A DNA stretch of 64,000 nucleotides, from assembly GCF_014649955.1 (NCBI RefSeq), contig NZ_BMUA01000013.1, forward strand, positions 124,001-188,000. Reading direction: 5' to 3'. Within the stretch, counting starts at the first letter, position 1. Every line of letters starts with the position of its first letter. Below the pieces are notes generated by a model. The model had not been told where the DNA came from. It ran no database searches and was given only the letters and a program-made list of their open reading frames with translations. Positions 53,657 to 62,845 of this stretch are shown in pieces. The stretch comes from Streptomyces violascens (lineage in GTDB: Bacteria > Actinomycetota > Actinomycetes > Streptomycetales > Streptomycetaceae). Position numbers and translations under genes: made by a program.

Positions 53657-56600
53657 CTAGTTTGCGGACGCTGTGAGTAGCTCTATTTCGGCTAGCGAAG
53701 CGGGCGTTGTAGGGACGATTCGGTAATGGGCGTAGGAACCGGGTGAATGGATGGAGAACGCCCGGGTCTGCCGGTCCCAGGTGAAGGATTCTCCGGACCG
53801 CCTATCCAACTCTGTCCATTTCGTTCCGTCTTGTGATCCTTCGAGAACCCAAGCGGACGGTGCCTTTCCGGCTGTGGCCGAGGTCAGCGTGTACTGAGTG
53901 GCCTTCGTGGCCTTGCTCACGGGGAGGTCCGTCGGCCCGATTTCGGCCGATGTCGCCGAGGAGTTGTCGAACAGCGGACCGGAGCCGGTGATCACGTCGG
54001 TCGGCGGGGCCGGCACCTTGTCGTCCTTGGTGATGGAGACCGGCGCCGCGTTCTTGCCGGTGCCCCACGACGAGGGGTGCGCGCCCATGGTGAAGTCGAG
54101 AGTGCCGCCGCGCGCGAGCAGGTCGTGCGGGAGCGCCGTCGAGTTCCACGGCTTCCCGTCGACCTTCAGGGACTGCACGTACACGTTCCGCTCGCTGTTC
54201 CTCGGCGCCTTCACGACCAGGTCGCGGCCGTTCTCCAGATGGACGGTCGCCTTCGTGAACAGGGGCGAGCCGATCGCGTACTCGCCGCTGCCCATCACCA
54301 GCGGGTAGAAGCCGAGCGCCGAGAACACGTACCAGGCCGACTGCTCGCCATTGTCCTCGTCGCCGTGGTAGCCCTGCCCGATCTCGCTGCCGTTGTACAG
54401 GCGCCGCAGCACCTCTCGGATCTTCTTCTGCGCCTTGGAGGGCTGACCGGCTGCGTCGTACATGTACGTCACGTGGTGCGCGACCTGGTTGGAGTGGCCG
54501 TACTGGCCCATCCGCACGTCCCGCGCCTCGGTCATCTCGTGGATGACGCTGCCGTACGAACCGGCGAACTCGGGAGCGGCGGTCTCCGGCGTCGAGAAGT
54601 AGGCGTCCAGCTTCTTCGCGAGGCCCGCCTGGCCGCCGTACAGGTTGGCCAGGCCCCGCGAGTCCTGCGGGGCGGTGAAGGCATAGCCCCAGCCGTTGGT
54701 CTCGGTGTAGTCGTAGCCCCACACGCGCGGGTCGAACTTGGCGCTGTCCACGCGCCACTGCCCGTTCGCGTCCTTGCCCTGGAAGAAGCCGGCCTTGGTG
54801 TCGAAGAGCTTCACGTAGTTCTGGGCGCGGCCCATGAAGTACGCCGACTCCTCCTGGTAGCGGGGCTTCTTCGTCTTCGCGTACAGCGCCTGGCCCATCT
54901 TCGCGAGGCCGTAGTCGTTCACATAGCCCTCCATCGACCAGGACAGGCCCTCGGGCGTGGAGGTCGGGGCGTAGCCGAGGAAGGGGGAGGTGTCCATGCC
55001 CTTGCGGCCCACCCCGGAGGAGGGCGGTGCGACGGTGGCGTTCTTCAGGGCTGCCTCGTACGCCGCCTCGGCGTCGAACTTCACGCCCTTCACATAGGCG
55101 TCCGCGAAGGCCACGTCCGAACTCGTGCCGGTCATCAGGTCCGCGTAGCCGGGCGAGGACCAGCGCGAGATCCAGCCGCCGTCCTTGTACTGCTGCACGA
55201 AGCCGTCGACCATCGCGCCGGCCTTCTTCGGGGTGAGGAGGGAGTAGGCGGGCCAGGTCGTCCGGTAGGTGTCCCAGAATCCGTTGTTGACGTACACCGT
55301 GCCGTCGACGACCTTCGAGCCGGTGTGCGTGGGGGTGTCCTCGCCGGTCTTCGGCGAGAAGGGGCTGGCGTACCGGTTCTCCGAACCGACCTTCTCGAAG
55401 CCGGAGTTGGGGTACAGGTAGAGGCGGTAGAGCGAGGAGTACAGGGTGGTCAGCTGGTCTTGCGAGGCGCCCTCGACCTCGATGCGGCCCAGAATGTCGT
55501 CCCAGGCCTGCCGCGCCCGGTCCTTGATCTTGTCGAAGCCGGCTTTCGCGGGGATCTCGGCGGCCAGGTTGGCCTTCGCCTGGTCCACACTGATGAGTGA
55601 CGTCGCCAGGCGCAGGGTCACCGTGCGGTTCTTGCCGGGGTTGAAGCGCGCGTAGCCGGTGACGTCGGCGCCCCCGCCGCCCGGCAGCTTGCCGCTCGCG
55701 GTCACGGGCGTGTCGAAGACGCCGTACACGAAGAGCCGTCCGGCGCCCGTGGACAGGCCGCTCTTCACGTCCGAGTAGCCGGTGAAGGAACGCGTCGCCG
55801 GGTCGAGGGTGAGGCCGCCCTGGTTGGTGACGTTGTCCAGGATCAGGCTCGCGTCGCCACCGGGATAGGTGAACCGCATCATCGCCGCGTGGTCGGTCGG
55901 CGTGATCTCGGTCCTGAGGCCGTTCTCGAAGGTCACGCCGTAGTAGTACGGCTTCGCCGTCTCGTTCTCGTGCTTGAACGGCAGCGCGCGGGCGGTCCGG
56001 GAGGCGTCGGGGGTGCCTGCCGCTGCCGACGGCATCACCTGGAAGGTCTGCCGGTCGCCCATCCACGGGCTCGGCTCGTGGCTGGCGCTGAAGGCCTGCA
56101 AGGTGGGCAGGTTGTCGGCGTTGTTGCGCCGCGCGTAGTCGTACAGCCAGTCCTGCGATCCGGCGTTGGTGACCGGGGTCCAGAAGTTGAAGCCATTGGG
56201 TACCGCGGTCGCGGGGAGGTTGTTGCCGCGCGAGAACGAGCCGCTCGAATTGGTGCCGCGGGTGGTCAGCGCGTAGTCCGAGAGGTGCGCGAGCGGCTTC
56301 TCGGGCTGCTTCGGCGCGATCGAGAGGTCGTCGATCCAGCCCTGGAACTTGGCGGGCCCCTTGGGGGAGTCGTACGCCACCAGGATCCGGTCCACCGTCC
56401 GGCCGGCGGCGACCGTGCCGATCACCGAGGACACCTGGTTCCACTGGTTGACGTAGAGCGTCTTGGCGGCGCCCTGGCCCTGCGGGCTGAGCAGCCCGCC
56501 GTGCGAGTCGAGTGCCTTGAGGTCACTCAGATAGGTGCCGTCGGTGAAGGCGAGGTCCACGGACACGTTGGTGGCCGGGTAGTTGAGGTCGGTCTCCGTC

Positions 56601-57493
56601 ATCGACGGGAAGATCTTGTAGTCGAGCTCGGTGTCCCGCCCGACGGGGAGGTCGACGTCGAAGACCTTGTTGTAGGAGTAGGCCCGGCCGTCCGCCTTGT
56701 GGGTGCCCGCGTAGCGCAGCGCCCGCTTCCCGGTGAAGCCCGCGTTGGCCTTGGCGGTGGGGGACCCGCCGGGGCCCCGGTCCGGCATGGTGCGCATGTC
56801 CGGCGGGATCGGCGTGCTGGTGTCGCCGTCGGAGAACTGGACGTCGGCGAGCTGGGTGATGGGGGCGCCGCCGTTGGCCGTGATCTCCAGGCGGTAGTGC
56901 GCGTACGCCGTGGTGTTCGCGACGTCGTACGTCCTGGTCTGGAAGCGGTCCTTGAAGCTCTCGCCGGTGCGGCTGTCCAGGGTCTTCCAGTCCTTGCCGT
57001 CCGCCGAGCCCTTCAGGGTCCAGTCCTTGGGATCCCGCTCGGGGGCGTCGTTGGCGGACGTCAACGCGTAGGTGACCGTCTTCACCGGTTCGGACAGATC
57101 GAATTCGAGCCAAGCCGTGGGCTGGAAGGCCAGCCATTTCGTGCTGGGCTGTCCGTCGACCAGGTTCTCCTTCACCTCGCCGCCGTCGCTGTTCTCGGCG
57201 CTGGCCCGGACGTCGGTGACCTTGTCCGTCACATTGCCCGGTATGCCGCTGGTGAAGCCGCCGTCGACGCCCGAGGCCCGCGGGTGCCCCGCGCGGTCCG
57301 TATCGACGCTGTTGGTCCAGTCCGGCTGGGGCTGTCCCGTTTCGAACGAGGTGCTGAACCGGCCGCCGTTCTGCGGCGGTTGGGCGGTCGCGGACGGCGC
57401 CCCGACGGCGGACTGCGCCGTCACTACGAGCAGGAACGAGGCCGCCACCAGGGCGGCCGCCGGTCCTCGTCGGTACCGGGATCTGGGCAGCAT
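53657..57493 (-). CDS. Secreted GH92 alpha-mannosidase with two discoidin-type modules
   Basis: A 1278-residue exported glycosidase. The signal peptide (MLPRSRYRRGPAAALVAASFLLVVTA) is followed by a galactose-binding/discoidin module (about residues 90-220, NSDGGEVKENLVDGQPSTKWLA). The GH92 N-terminal sandwich and catalytic barrel carry GYHGDEDNGEQSAWYVFSALGFYPL near residue 1060. A second discoidin-like module (AKTATQYTLTSATAGKAPSAWVLEGSQDG-type) ends the protein. GH92 enzymes are calcium-dependent exo-alpha-mannosidases acting on N-glycan or yeast mannan linkages. The ATG at 57493 follows GAAGGAAAGGG. A LacI-type operator lies 53 bases upstream. Confidence 0.93.
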   Translation of the reverse strand: MLPRSRYRRGPAAALVAASFLLVVTAQSAVGAPSATAQPPQNGGRFSTSFETGQPQPDWTNSVDTDRAGHPRASGVDGGFTSGIPGNVTDKVTDVRASAENSDGGEVKENLVDGQPSTKWLAFQPTAWLEFDLSEPVKTVTYALTSANDAPERDPKDWTLKGSADGKDWKTLDSRTGESFKDRFQTRTYDVANTTAYAHYRLEITANGGAPITQLADVQFSDGDTSTPIPPDMRTMPDRGPGGSPTAKANAGFTGKRALRYAGTHKADGRAYSYNKVFDVDLPVGRDTELDYKIFPSMTETDLNYPATNVSVDLAFTDGTYLSDLKALDSHGGLLSPQGQGAAKTLYVNQWNQVSSVIGTVAAGRTVDRILVAYDSPKGPAKFQGWIDDLSIAPKQPEKPLAHLSDYALTTRGTNSSGSFSRGNNLPATAVPNGFNFWTPVTNAGSQDWLYDYARRNNADNLPTLQAFSASHEPSPWMGDRQTFQVMPSAAAGTPDASRTARALPFKHENETAKPYYYGVTFENGLRTEITPTDHAAMMRFTYPGGDASLILDNVTNQGGLTLDPATRSFTGYSDVKSGLSTGAGRLFVYGVFDTPVTASGKLPGGGGADVTGYARFNPGKNRTVTLRLATSLISVDQAKANLAAEIPAKAGFDKIKDRARQAWDDILGRIEVEGASQDQLTTLYSSLYRLYLYPNSGFEKVGSENRYASPFSPKTGEDTPTHTGSKVVDGTVYVNNGFWDTYRTTWPAYSLLTPKKAGAMVDGFVQQYKDGGWISRWSSPGYADLMTGTSSDVAFADAYVKGVKFDAEAAYEAALKNATVAPPSSGVGRKGMDTSPFLGYAPTSTPEGLSWSMEGYVNDYGLAKMGQALYAKTKKPRYQEESAYFMGRAQNYVKLFDTKAGFFQGKDANGQWRVDSAKFDPRVWGYDYTETNGWGYAFTAPQDSRGLANLYGGQAGLAKKLDAYFSTPETAAPEFAGSYGSVIHEMTEARDVRMGQYGHSNQVAHHVTYMYDAAGQPSKAQKKIREVLRRLYNGSEIGQGYHGDEDNGEQSAWYVFSALGFYPLVMGSGEYAIGSPLFTKATVHLENGRDLVVKAPRNSERNVYVQSLKVDGKPWNSTALPHDLLARGGTLDFTMGAHPSSWGTGKNAAPVSITKDDKVPAPPTDVITGSGPLFDNSSATSAEIGPTDLPVSKATKATQYTLTSATAGKAPSAWVLEGSQDGTKWTELDRRSGESFTWDRQTRAFSIHSPGSYAHYRIVPTTPASLAEIELLTASAN

Positions 57494-57545
57494 GCGGGCC
57501 CTTTCCTTCGGCGCAAGCCGGTCTCGTCCGGCATGTGCGAGGTGG

Positions 57546-57557
57546 ACAACGTTGTCA
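57546..57557. promoter_or_regulatory. LacI-family operator GACAACGTTGTC
   Basis: Perfect 12-bp palindrome with the central CG and AACGTT core typical of LacI-family operators. It lies 53-64 bases upstream of the mannosidase start, so it probably places the enzyme under a sugar-responsive repressor encoded elsewhere. Confidence 0.6.
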
Positions 57558-57698
57558 GAGTGGAAACGCAGGATCCAGTAGCGCGGCAAGTGCAGGTTGG
57601 TGTCAAGGGCGTTGGGAAGGAATGGATGGCCTGAATCATCAGGAGCAATGCGGACGTCAAGGTGTGTAATGCGCGTCAAAAGGAGCAGCCTCATCCAC

Positions 57699-57714
57699 AT
57701 TGGTACGGACCAAT
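57699..57714. promoter_or_regulatory. DasR-like (dre) site ATTGGTACGGACCAAT
   Basis: Near-palindrome with the TGGT-N4-ACCA core of DasR responsive elements (consensus AGTGGTCTAGACCACT). It lies 265 bases upstream of ngcE. DasR is the N-acetylglucosamine regulator of streptomycetes, so the site fits the function. Confidence 0.45.
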
Positions 57715-57978
57715 GGATATATCCGCGAGGTCTCAACTCGGGAAAGACTGTCGGCCAACCCTGCTTTCGATCTTGCTCAGTTGACGGGAAGTGGACTATA
57801 CCTGTCGGCGTCCGGGCAACCCGCTGAACGCGGGCGGGGGAACCGCGTGCGGGCCGGTCGGCCCGGGACCGGGCAGCCTCCGCGATGGATGTACGGCATC
57901 ACTCACGCTTCAACTGTTCGCGGGCGTCGGCGGATTCCGCTGCACCGCATGAGTCCTGGAGAAGGCGAGGACTTGAGC

Positions 57979-59403
57979 ATGGGATCCGAGATCAACCGCC
58001 GTGACGCACTCAAGCGAGCCATGGCAATCGGCCTGCTGGCCGTGCCGGCGACGTCACTGCTGAGCGCGTGTGCCAGTTCCGACGGCGGTGACAGCACCAA
58101 GAAGCCGAGCTCCCAGGGCACCAAGTCGGCGGACAATCCGCTCGGCGTCAACAAGGGCACCGCCCTTGAGGCGTTCGTCTTCAAGGGCGGATTCGGCGAC
58201 GACTACATCAAGTCAGCCGAGGCCGACTACAACGCCAAGTACGGCATCACCATCAAGCACACCGGAACGCAGGCCATCGGCCCCAAGCTCCAGCCGCGTT
58301 TCGCGAGCAGCACCCCGCCGGACTTCATGGACAACTCCGGCGCCGACAGCCTCGACACCGCAGCCCTCGCCAAGACCGGCAAACTCCAGGACCTCACCCC
58401 GCTCCTGGACGCGCCGACCATCGACGACCCGTCGAAGAAGGTCCGCGACGTATTGATCGCCGGCACCGTCGAGCAGGGCCAGTTCGGGACCAAGGAGATG
58501 TACGCGTTCAACTACGCGTTCACCGTCTACGGCACCTTCTACTCCAACAAGCTGTTCAAGGAGAAGGGCTGGACGTATCCGCAGACCTTCTCGGACATGC
58601 TGGCGCTCTGCAAGAAGATCAAGGCCGCGGGCATCGCCCCCTTCACGTACCCGGGCAAGTACCCCTACTACGTGCACTTCGATCTGCTGCACCAGATCGG
58701 CAAGGTCGGCGGCAAGGAAGCGCTCAACGCGATCGACAACCTCGACGACGGCGCCTTCAAGACCGACGCGGTCAAGGAAGTCGTCACGTACTACGAGGAG
58801 CTGGCCGGCCAGGGCTACTTCCTGCAGGGCTCCGAGGGCATGACCCACATCCAGATGCAGACCGCCTGGACGCAGGGCCGCGCCGCGATGGTGGCCGACG
58901 GCTCCTGGGTGGAGAACGAGGCGGCGCCCACCATGCCGAAGGACTTCGACCTCGCGGTCGGCTCCCTCATCGGCTCGGGCCCCGGCGACAAGCTGCCCTT
59001 CGGCGCCCTGTACGCGGCGGCCGGCGAGCCGTTCATCGTCGCCAAGGACGGCAAGAACCCGACCGGCGGCATGGAACTCCTGCGCATCATGCTCAGCAAG
59101 AAGCAGACCACCAATTTCACCAACGCCATCAAGTCGCTGACCTGCGTCCAGGGCGCCGCCGACGGGATGACCCTCACCCCGGGCCTGACCTCGGCGAACG
59201 CCGCTCTGAAGGCGGCCGGGTCGAATGTGCTCAACTCCCGGCTGCAGGACTGGTACAAGAAGCTCAACAACGAGACCCTCGGCAACCTGACGCTCGACCT
59301 GCTCAGCGGCAAGATCAAGGCGGCCGAGTGGATGGACAAGGCCCAGAAGGCGTCGGACGACACCAAGAAGGACTCCTCCGTCCCGAAGTTCAAGCACCTC
59401 TGA
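57979..59403 (+). CDS. ngcE: Sugar ABC transporter substrate-binding lipoprotein
   Basis: A 474-residue extracellular solute-binding lipoprotein of family 1. NRRDALKRAMAIGLLAVPATSLLSAC combines a twin-arginine motif with a lipobox whose Cys is near residue 31, so Tat export and lipid anchoring are likely. The mature protein has the typical sugar-binding fold (VAEFVFKGGFGDDY-like start, PPDFMDNSGAD, GRAAMVADGSWVENEAAP). Followed by two permeases in the same order as NgcEFG, the N-acetylglucosamine/chitobiose importer. No ATPase is in the operon; as for other Streptomyces sugar importers, MsiK would supply it. The ATG at 57979 fits the ribosome site. Confidence 0.88.
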   Translation: MGSEINRRDALKRAMAIGLLAVPATSLLSACASSDGGDSTKKPSSQGTKSADNPLGVNKGTALEAFVFKGGFGDDYIKSAEADYNAKYGITIKHTGTQAIGPKLQPRFASSTPPDFMDNSGADSLDTAALAKTGKLQDLTPLLDAPTIDDPSKKVRDVLIAGTVEQGQFGTKEMYAFNYAFTVYGTFYSNKLFKEKGWTYPQTFSDMLALCKKIKAAGIAPFTYPGKYPYYVHFDLLHQIGKVGGKEALNAIDNLDDGAFKTDAVKEVVTYYEELAGQGYFLQGSEGMTHIQMQTAWTQGRAAMVADGSWVENEAAPTMPKDFDLAVGSLIGSGPGDKLPFGALYAAAGEPFIVAKDGKNPTGGMELLRIMLSKKQTTNFTNAIKSLTCVQGAADGMTLTPGLTSANAALKAAGSNVLNSRLQDWYKKLNNETLGNLTLDLLSGKIKAAEWMDKAQKASDDTKKDSSVPKFKHL

Positions 59404-59448
59404 CGAGGCCGCTTACCACTACTGGCTGAGACGAGAGCGACCGGCGAC

Positions 59449-60375
59449 ATGCGACACGGCAAGTACCGGTTCATCATCGGATTCCTGGCAATTCCCCTGG
59501 CGCTCTACGGGGTCCTCGTGATCTCGCCGTTCCTCCAGGACTTCCAGATTTCGATGACGAGCTGGAGCGGACTGACCCCCGAGAAGAACTTCATCGGTCT
59601 GGACAACTATCAGAAGCTGATCCACAACGACCTCTTCTGGAAGGCGTTGTGGCACAACGTCCTTCTGCTCCTCTTCGTGCCGGTCGTCACGTTGGCTTTC
59701 GGTCTCTTCTTCGCCTTCATGCTGAATGTCGGCGGCCGTCGCAGAGGTTCTGCGGGGGTCGCCGGCGTGCGGGGCTCAGGCCTCTACAAGGTGATCTTCT
59801 TCTTCCCGCAGGTTCTCTCGATCACGATCATCGCGATCCTGTGGCAGCAGATCTACAACCCCGATCCCCAGAACGGGATGCTCAACTCCCTTTTGGCGGA
59901 CATCGGTCTGAGTTCGCTCCAGCAGTCCTGGCTCGGCGATTCCAATATCGCGCTGATCTGCATCATGGTCGTGATGGTGTGGGCGAACGTCGGCTTCTAC
60001 GTCGTCCTGTTCTCCGCCGGAATGGCCTCCATTCCGGGCGAGATCTACGAGGCGGCCCTCCTGGACGGCGCCTCCCGGGTCAAGACGTTCTTCCGGATCA
60101 CCCTGCCGCTGCTGCGGGACACCGTCGCCACCGCCTGGGTCTACATGGGCATCATCGCCATGGACGCCTTCATCTACGTACAGCTGATGTCCGTGAATGT
60201 CGGCGGTCCCGACGAATCCACCGACGTGGTCCCGCTGCTCCTCTACAAGACGGCGTTCCGGGACAACAGCCAGTACGGAATGGCCGCGGCCATGGGTGTC
60301 GCGATGCTCATCGTGACCCTGGTGTTCGCCGTTCTCAGCATGCGTCTTTCGCGCCGCGAGCGCATCGAATTCTAG
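59449..60375 (+). CDS. ngcF: Sugar ABC transporter permease
   Basis: A 308-residue MalF-type permease with about six membrane segments. The first spans residues 7-28, and the EAA loop reads EIYEAALLDGASRVKTFFRITLPLLRD near residues 200-226. It starts 45 bases after ngcE and is followed by the second permease after 10 bases, so all three are one operon. It forms the channel with NgcG. Confidence 0.92.
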   Translation: MRHGKYRFIIGFLAIPLALYGVLVISPFLQDFQISMTSWSGLTPEKNFIGLDNYQKLIHNDLFWKALWHNVLLLLFVPVVTLAFGLFFAFMLNVGGRRRGSAGVAGVRGSGLYKVIFFFPQVLSITIIAILWQQIYNPDPQNGMLNSLLADIGLSSLQQSWLGDSNIALICIMVVMVWANVGFYVVLFSAGMASIPGEIYEAALLDGASRVKTFFRITLPLLRDTVATAWVYMGIIAMDAFIYVQLMSVNVGGPDESTDVVPLLLYKTAFRDNSQYGMAAAMGVAMLIVTLVFAVLSMRLSRRERIEF

Positions 60376-60385
60376 GGATGGCGCG

Positions 60386-61297
60386 ATGACGACCGAAACG
60401 ATGAAGACGGCCGGCGAGCAGTCGTCCGCGCCCGCCGCCAGCGCCGCCCGCTGGAAGTGGCGCAGCAGCGAGGGAGGCGTGCTCAACGCCTTCTCCCACG
60501 TGTTCCTCCTGGTCTGGGCGCTCATGGTGGGCGTGCCCCTGCTGTGGGCGCTGTGGAGCTCGTTCAAGACCTCCGGCGACATCCTGACCCACCCCTGGTC
60601 GCTGCCCAGCGAGTTCCACTTCGACAACTGGTCGCGGGCCTGGAGCAAGGCCAACATCGGGCAGTACTTCCTCAACACCGCGTTCGTGGTGGGCCTTTCG
60701 ACCTTCGGGACGATGCTGCTCGGCTCCATGGCGGCCTATGTGCTGGCCCGGTTCGAGTTCCCCGGCAACAGGTTCATCTACTTCCTGTTCGTCGGGGGCA
60801 TGGCCTTCCCCGTGGTGATGGTGCTCGTACCGCTCTTCTTCGTCACGAAGAACCTGGGCATCCTGAACACGCTGCCCGGGCTCGTCCTGATCTACATCGC
60901 GTACTCGCTGCCGTTCACGGTGTTCTTCATGACGGCGTTCTTCCGGACGCTGCCGACCACGGTCGCCGAGGCCGCGTTGATCGACGGGGCCTCGCACACC
61001 CGCACGTTCTTCCAGATCATGCTGCCGATGGCCAAGCCCGGCATCATCAGCATCGGCATCTTCAACGTGCTCGGCCAGTGGAACCAGTACCTGCTGCCCC
61101 TGGTGCTCAACCAGGGCGACACCAAGAACTGGGTGCTCACCCAGGGCCTCGCGGACCTGGCCGTGCAGCAGGGCTACCAGGGCGACTGGGGAGCGCTCTT
61201 CGCGGGGCTCTCGATCGCGATGCTGCCCGTGCTCGCCGTCTACATCGTCTTCCAGAAGCAGGTCCAGGCGGGCCTGACGGCGGGAGCGCTCAAGTAG
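60386..61297 (+). CDS. ngcG: Sugar ABC transporter permease
   Basis: A 303-residue MalG-type permease with an N-terminal cytoplasmic tail and six hydrophobic segments. The EAA loop reads VAEAALIDGASHTRTFFQIMLPMAKPG near residues 193-219. TTFGTMLLGSMAAYVLARFEFPG-type segments are typical of the family. Last gene of ngcEFG, ending at a hairpin. No ATP-binding subunit follows. Confidence 0.92.
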   Translation: MTTETMKTAGEQSSAPAASAARWKWRSSEGGVLNAFSHVFLLVWALMVGVPLLWALWSSFKTSGDILTHPWSLPSEFHFDNWSRAWSKANIGQYFLNTAFVVGLSTFGTMLLGSMAAYVLARFEFPGNRFIYFLFVGGMAFPVVMVLVPLFFVTKNLGILNTLPGLVLIYIAYSLPFTVFFMTAFFRTLPTTVAEAALIDGASHTRTFFQIMLPMAKPGIISIGIFNVLGQWNQYLLPLVLNQGDTKNWVLTQGLADLAVQQGYQGDWGALFAGLSIAMLPVLAVYIVFQKQVQAGLTAGALK

Positions 61298-61324
61298 GCG
61301 AACCGTAGCTCCACCCTCTTTCCC

Positions 61325-61359
61325 CGACCGCCCGTGGGCCCCGTGCCCGCGGGCGGTCG
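61325..61359 (+). terminator. Hairpin terminator after ngcG
   Basis: 10-bp stem CGACCGCCCG/CGGGCGGTCG with a 15-nt inner region that can pair further, followed by CGCGTTT. Confidence 0.6.
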
Positions 61360-61524
61360 CGCGTTTCCCCGCCCCGCTCCGCATCTGCTCAGGTCTTGAC
61401 GGGAGACCACCCAGAAGGCTGAGCTTAGAGTTCACATGTTGGAGAAAAGACGGGGCCTCATTGCTGCGGCTCCGTGCGGGGACGGCCGTCGTGCCGTCCG
61501 CCTACGGCGGGAGTGGATGAGTCG

Positions 61525-62724
61525 ATGGAGACTCCGGGGTCGCAGACGTCACTGCACCGGGCCAACCTTGAGCGGGTCGTACGCGCCGTGCGGATGGCGG
61601 GCTCGCTCACCCAGGCCGAGATCGCCAGGACGACCGGCCTCTCCGCGGCCACGGTCTCCAACATCGTCCGCGAGCTGAAGGACGGCGGGACCGTCGAGGT
61701 CACCCCCACCTCGGCCGGCGGCCGCCGGGCCCGCAGCGTCTCGCTCAGCGGCTCGGCCGGCATCGTCATCGGCGTCGATTTCGGCCATACGCACCTGAGG
61801 GTGGCGGTCGGCAACCTGGCCCACCAGGTGCTCGCCGAGGAGTCCGAGCCGCTGGACGTCGACGCCTCCTCGGCGCAGGGCTTCGGCCGGGCGGAAGAGC
61901 TGGTCAAGCGGCTGATCGCGGCCACCGGCATCGGCCAGGACAAGGTCATCGGCGTCGGCCTCGGCGTGCCCGGCCCCATCGACGTGGAGTCCGGCACGCT
62001 CGGCTCCACCTCGATCCTGCCGGGCTGGACCGGCATCAACCCCAGCGAGGAGCTCTCGGGGCGCCTCGGCGTGCCGGTGTACGTCGACAACGACGCCAAC
62101 CTGGGCGCGCTCGGCGAGCTGGTCTGGGGCGGCGGGCGCGGGGTGCGCGACCTGGCGTACATCAAGGTCGCGAGCGGTGTCGGCGCCGGTCTGGTGATAG
62201 ACGGGCAGATCTACCGGGGCCCCGGCGGCACCGCGGGCGAGATCGGGCACATCACCCTGGACGAGTCGGGCCCGGTCTGCCGCTGCGGCAACCGGGGCTG
62301 CCTGGAGACCTTCACCGCGGCCCGCTATGTGCTCCCCCTGCTGCAATCCAGCCACGGGGCGGACCTGACCATGGAGCGTGTGGTCCAGTTGGCCCGCGAG
62401 GGCGACCCGGGCTGCCGCCGTGTCATCGCCGACGTCGGACGCCACATCGGCAGCGGCGTCGCCAACCTCTGCAACCTCCTGAACCCCAGCCGGGTCGTCC
62501 TCGGCGGCGACCTCGCGGAGGCCGGGGAGCTCGTTCTCGGGCCCATCAGGGACTCCGTGTCGCGGTACGCGATCCCCAGCGCCGCACGGCAGTTGTCGGT
62601 TCTTCCGGGGGCCCTCGGCGGCCGCGCGGAAGTCCTCGGCGCGCTCGCCCTCGTACTCAGCGAAATGGGGGATTCGACCCTGTTGGACAGTGCACTCCCC
62701 GCCTCGGCGCCTGCCTTCACTTAG
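61525..62724 (+). CDS. rok7B7: ROK-family transcriptional regulator
   Basis: A 399-residue ROK regulator. The N-terminal winged helix-turn-helix reads SLTQAEIARTTGLSAATVSNIVRELKDGGTV (about residues 27-57). The ROK sugar-kinase-like domain follows, with DFGHTHLRVAVG, the GEIGHITLD strand and the zinc motif CRCGNRGCLETF. The ATG at 61525 (METPGSQTS) is preferred to upstream starts by family length. Position between ngcEFG and xylF is that of Rok7B7 in Streptomyces coelicolor, which affects carbon catabolite control, xylose uptake and antibiotic timing. It probably controls the xyl operon. Confidence 0.9.
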   Translation: METPGSQTSLHRANLERVVRAVRMAGSLTQAEIARTTGLSAATVSNIVRELKDGGTVEVTPTSAGGRRARSVSLSGSAGIVIGVDFGHTHLRVAVGNLAHQVLAEESEPLDVDASSAQGFGRAEELVKRLIAATGIGQDKVIGVGLGVPGPIDVESGTLGSTSILPGWTGINPSEELSGRLGVPVYVDNDANLGALGELVWGGGRGVRDLAYIKVASGVGAGLVIDGQIYRGPGGTAGEIGHITLDESGPVCRCGNRGCLETFTAARYVLPLLQSSHGADLTMERVVQLAREGDPGCRRVIADVGRHIGSGVANLCNLLNPSRVVLGGDLAEAGELVLGPIRDSVSRYAIPSAARQLSVLPGALGGRAEVLGALALVLSEMGDSTLLDSALPASAPAFT

Positions 62725-62751
62725 ATAACGGATGGCACCGTTGTCATCTCG

Positions 62752-62770
62752 TTAAGGATTTACTCCTTGA
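62752..62770. promoter_or_regulatory. Imperfect inverted repeat upstream of xylF
   Basis: TTAAGGA-N5-TCCTTGA (one mismatched pair) in the short rok7B7-xylF gap, overlapping a TTGACG -35-like hexamer. Candidate Rok7B7 operator; weak. Confidence 0.3.
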
Positions 62771-62845
62771 CGGTGGGCTTAACGCCGAGTTGACTTCCAG
62801 CCACCTCGGCCGCAACGTCGCGGCCTCGTCAGGGAGGTTTCTGAA

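Larger units (their letters stand above)
57494..57978. promoter_or_regulatory. Divergent control region of GH92 and ngcEFG
   Basis: 485 bases with no supported gene. It contains a LacI-type operator near the mannosidase start, a DasR-like site near the middle, and GGAGAAGGCGAGG as the ngcE ribosome site. Confidence 0.5.

Noticed and set aside
57546..57557. GACAACGTTGTC as a terminator stem
   Set aside because: Too short and without a loop. Its CG-centred symmetry and promoter position fit an operator better.
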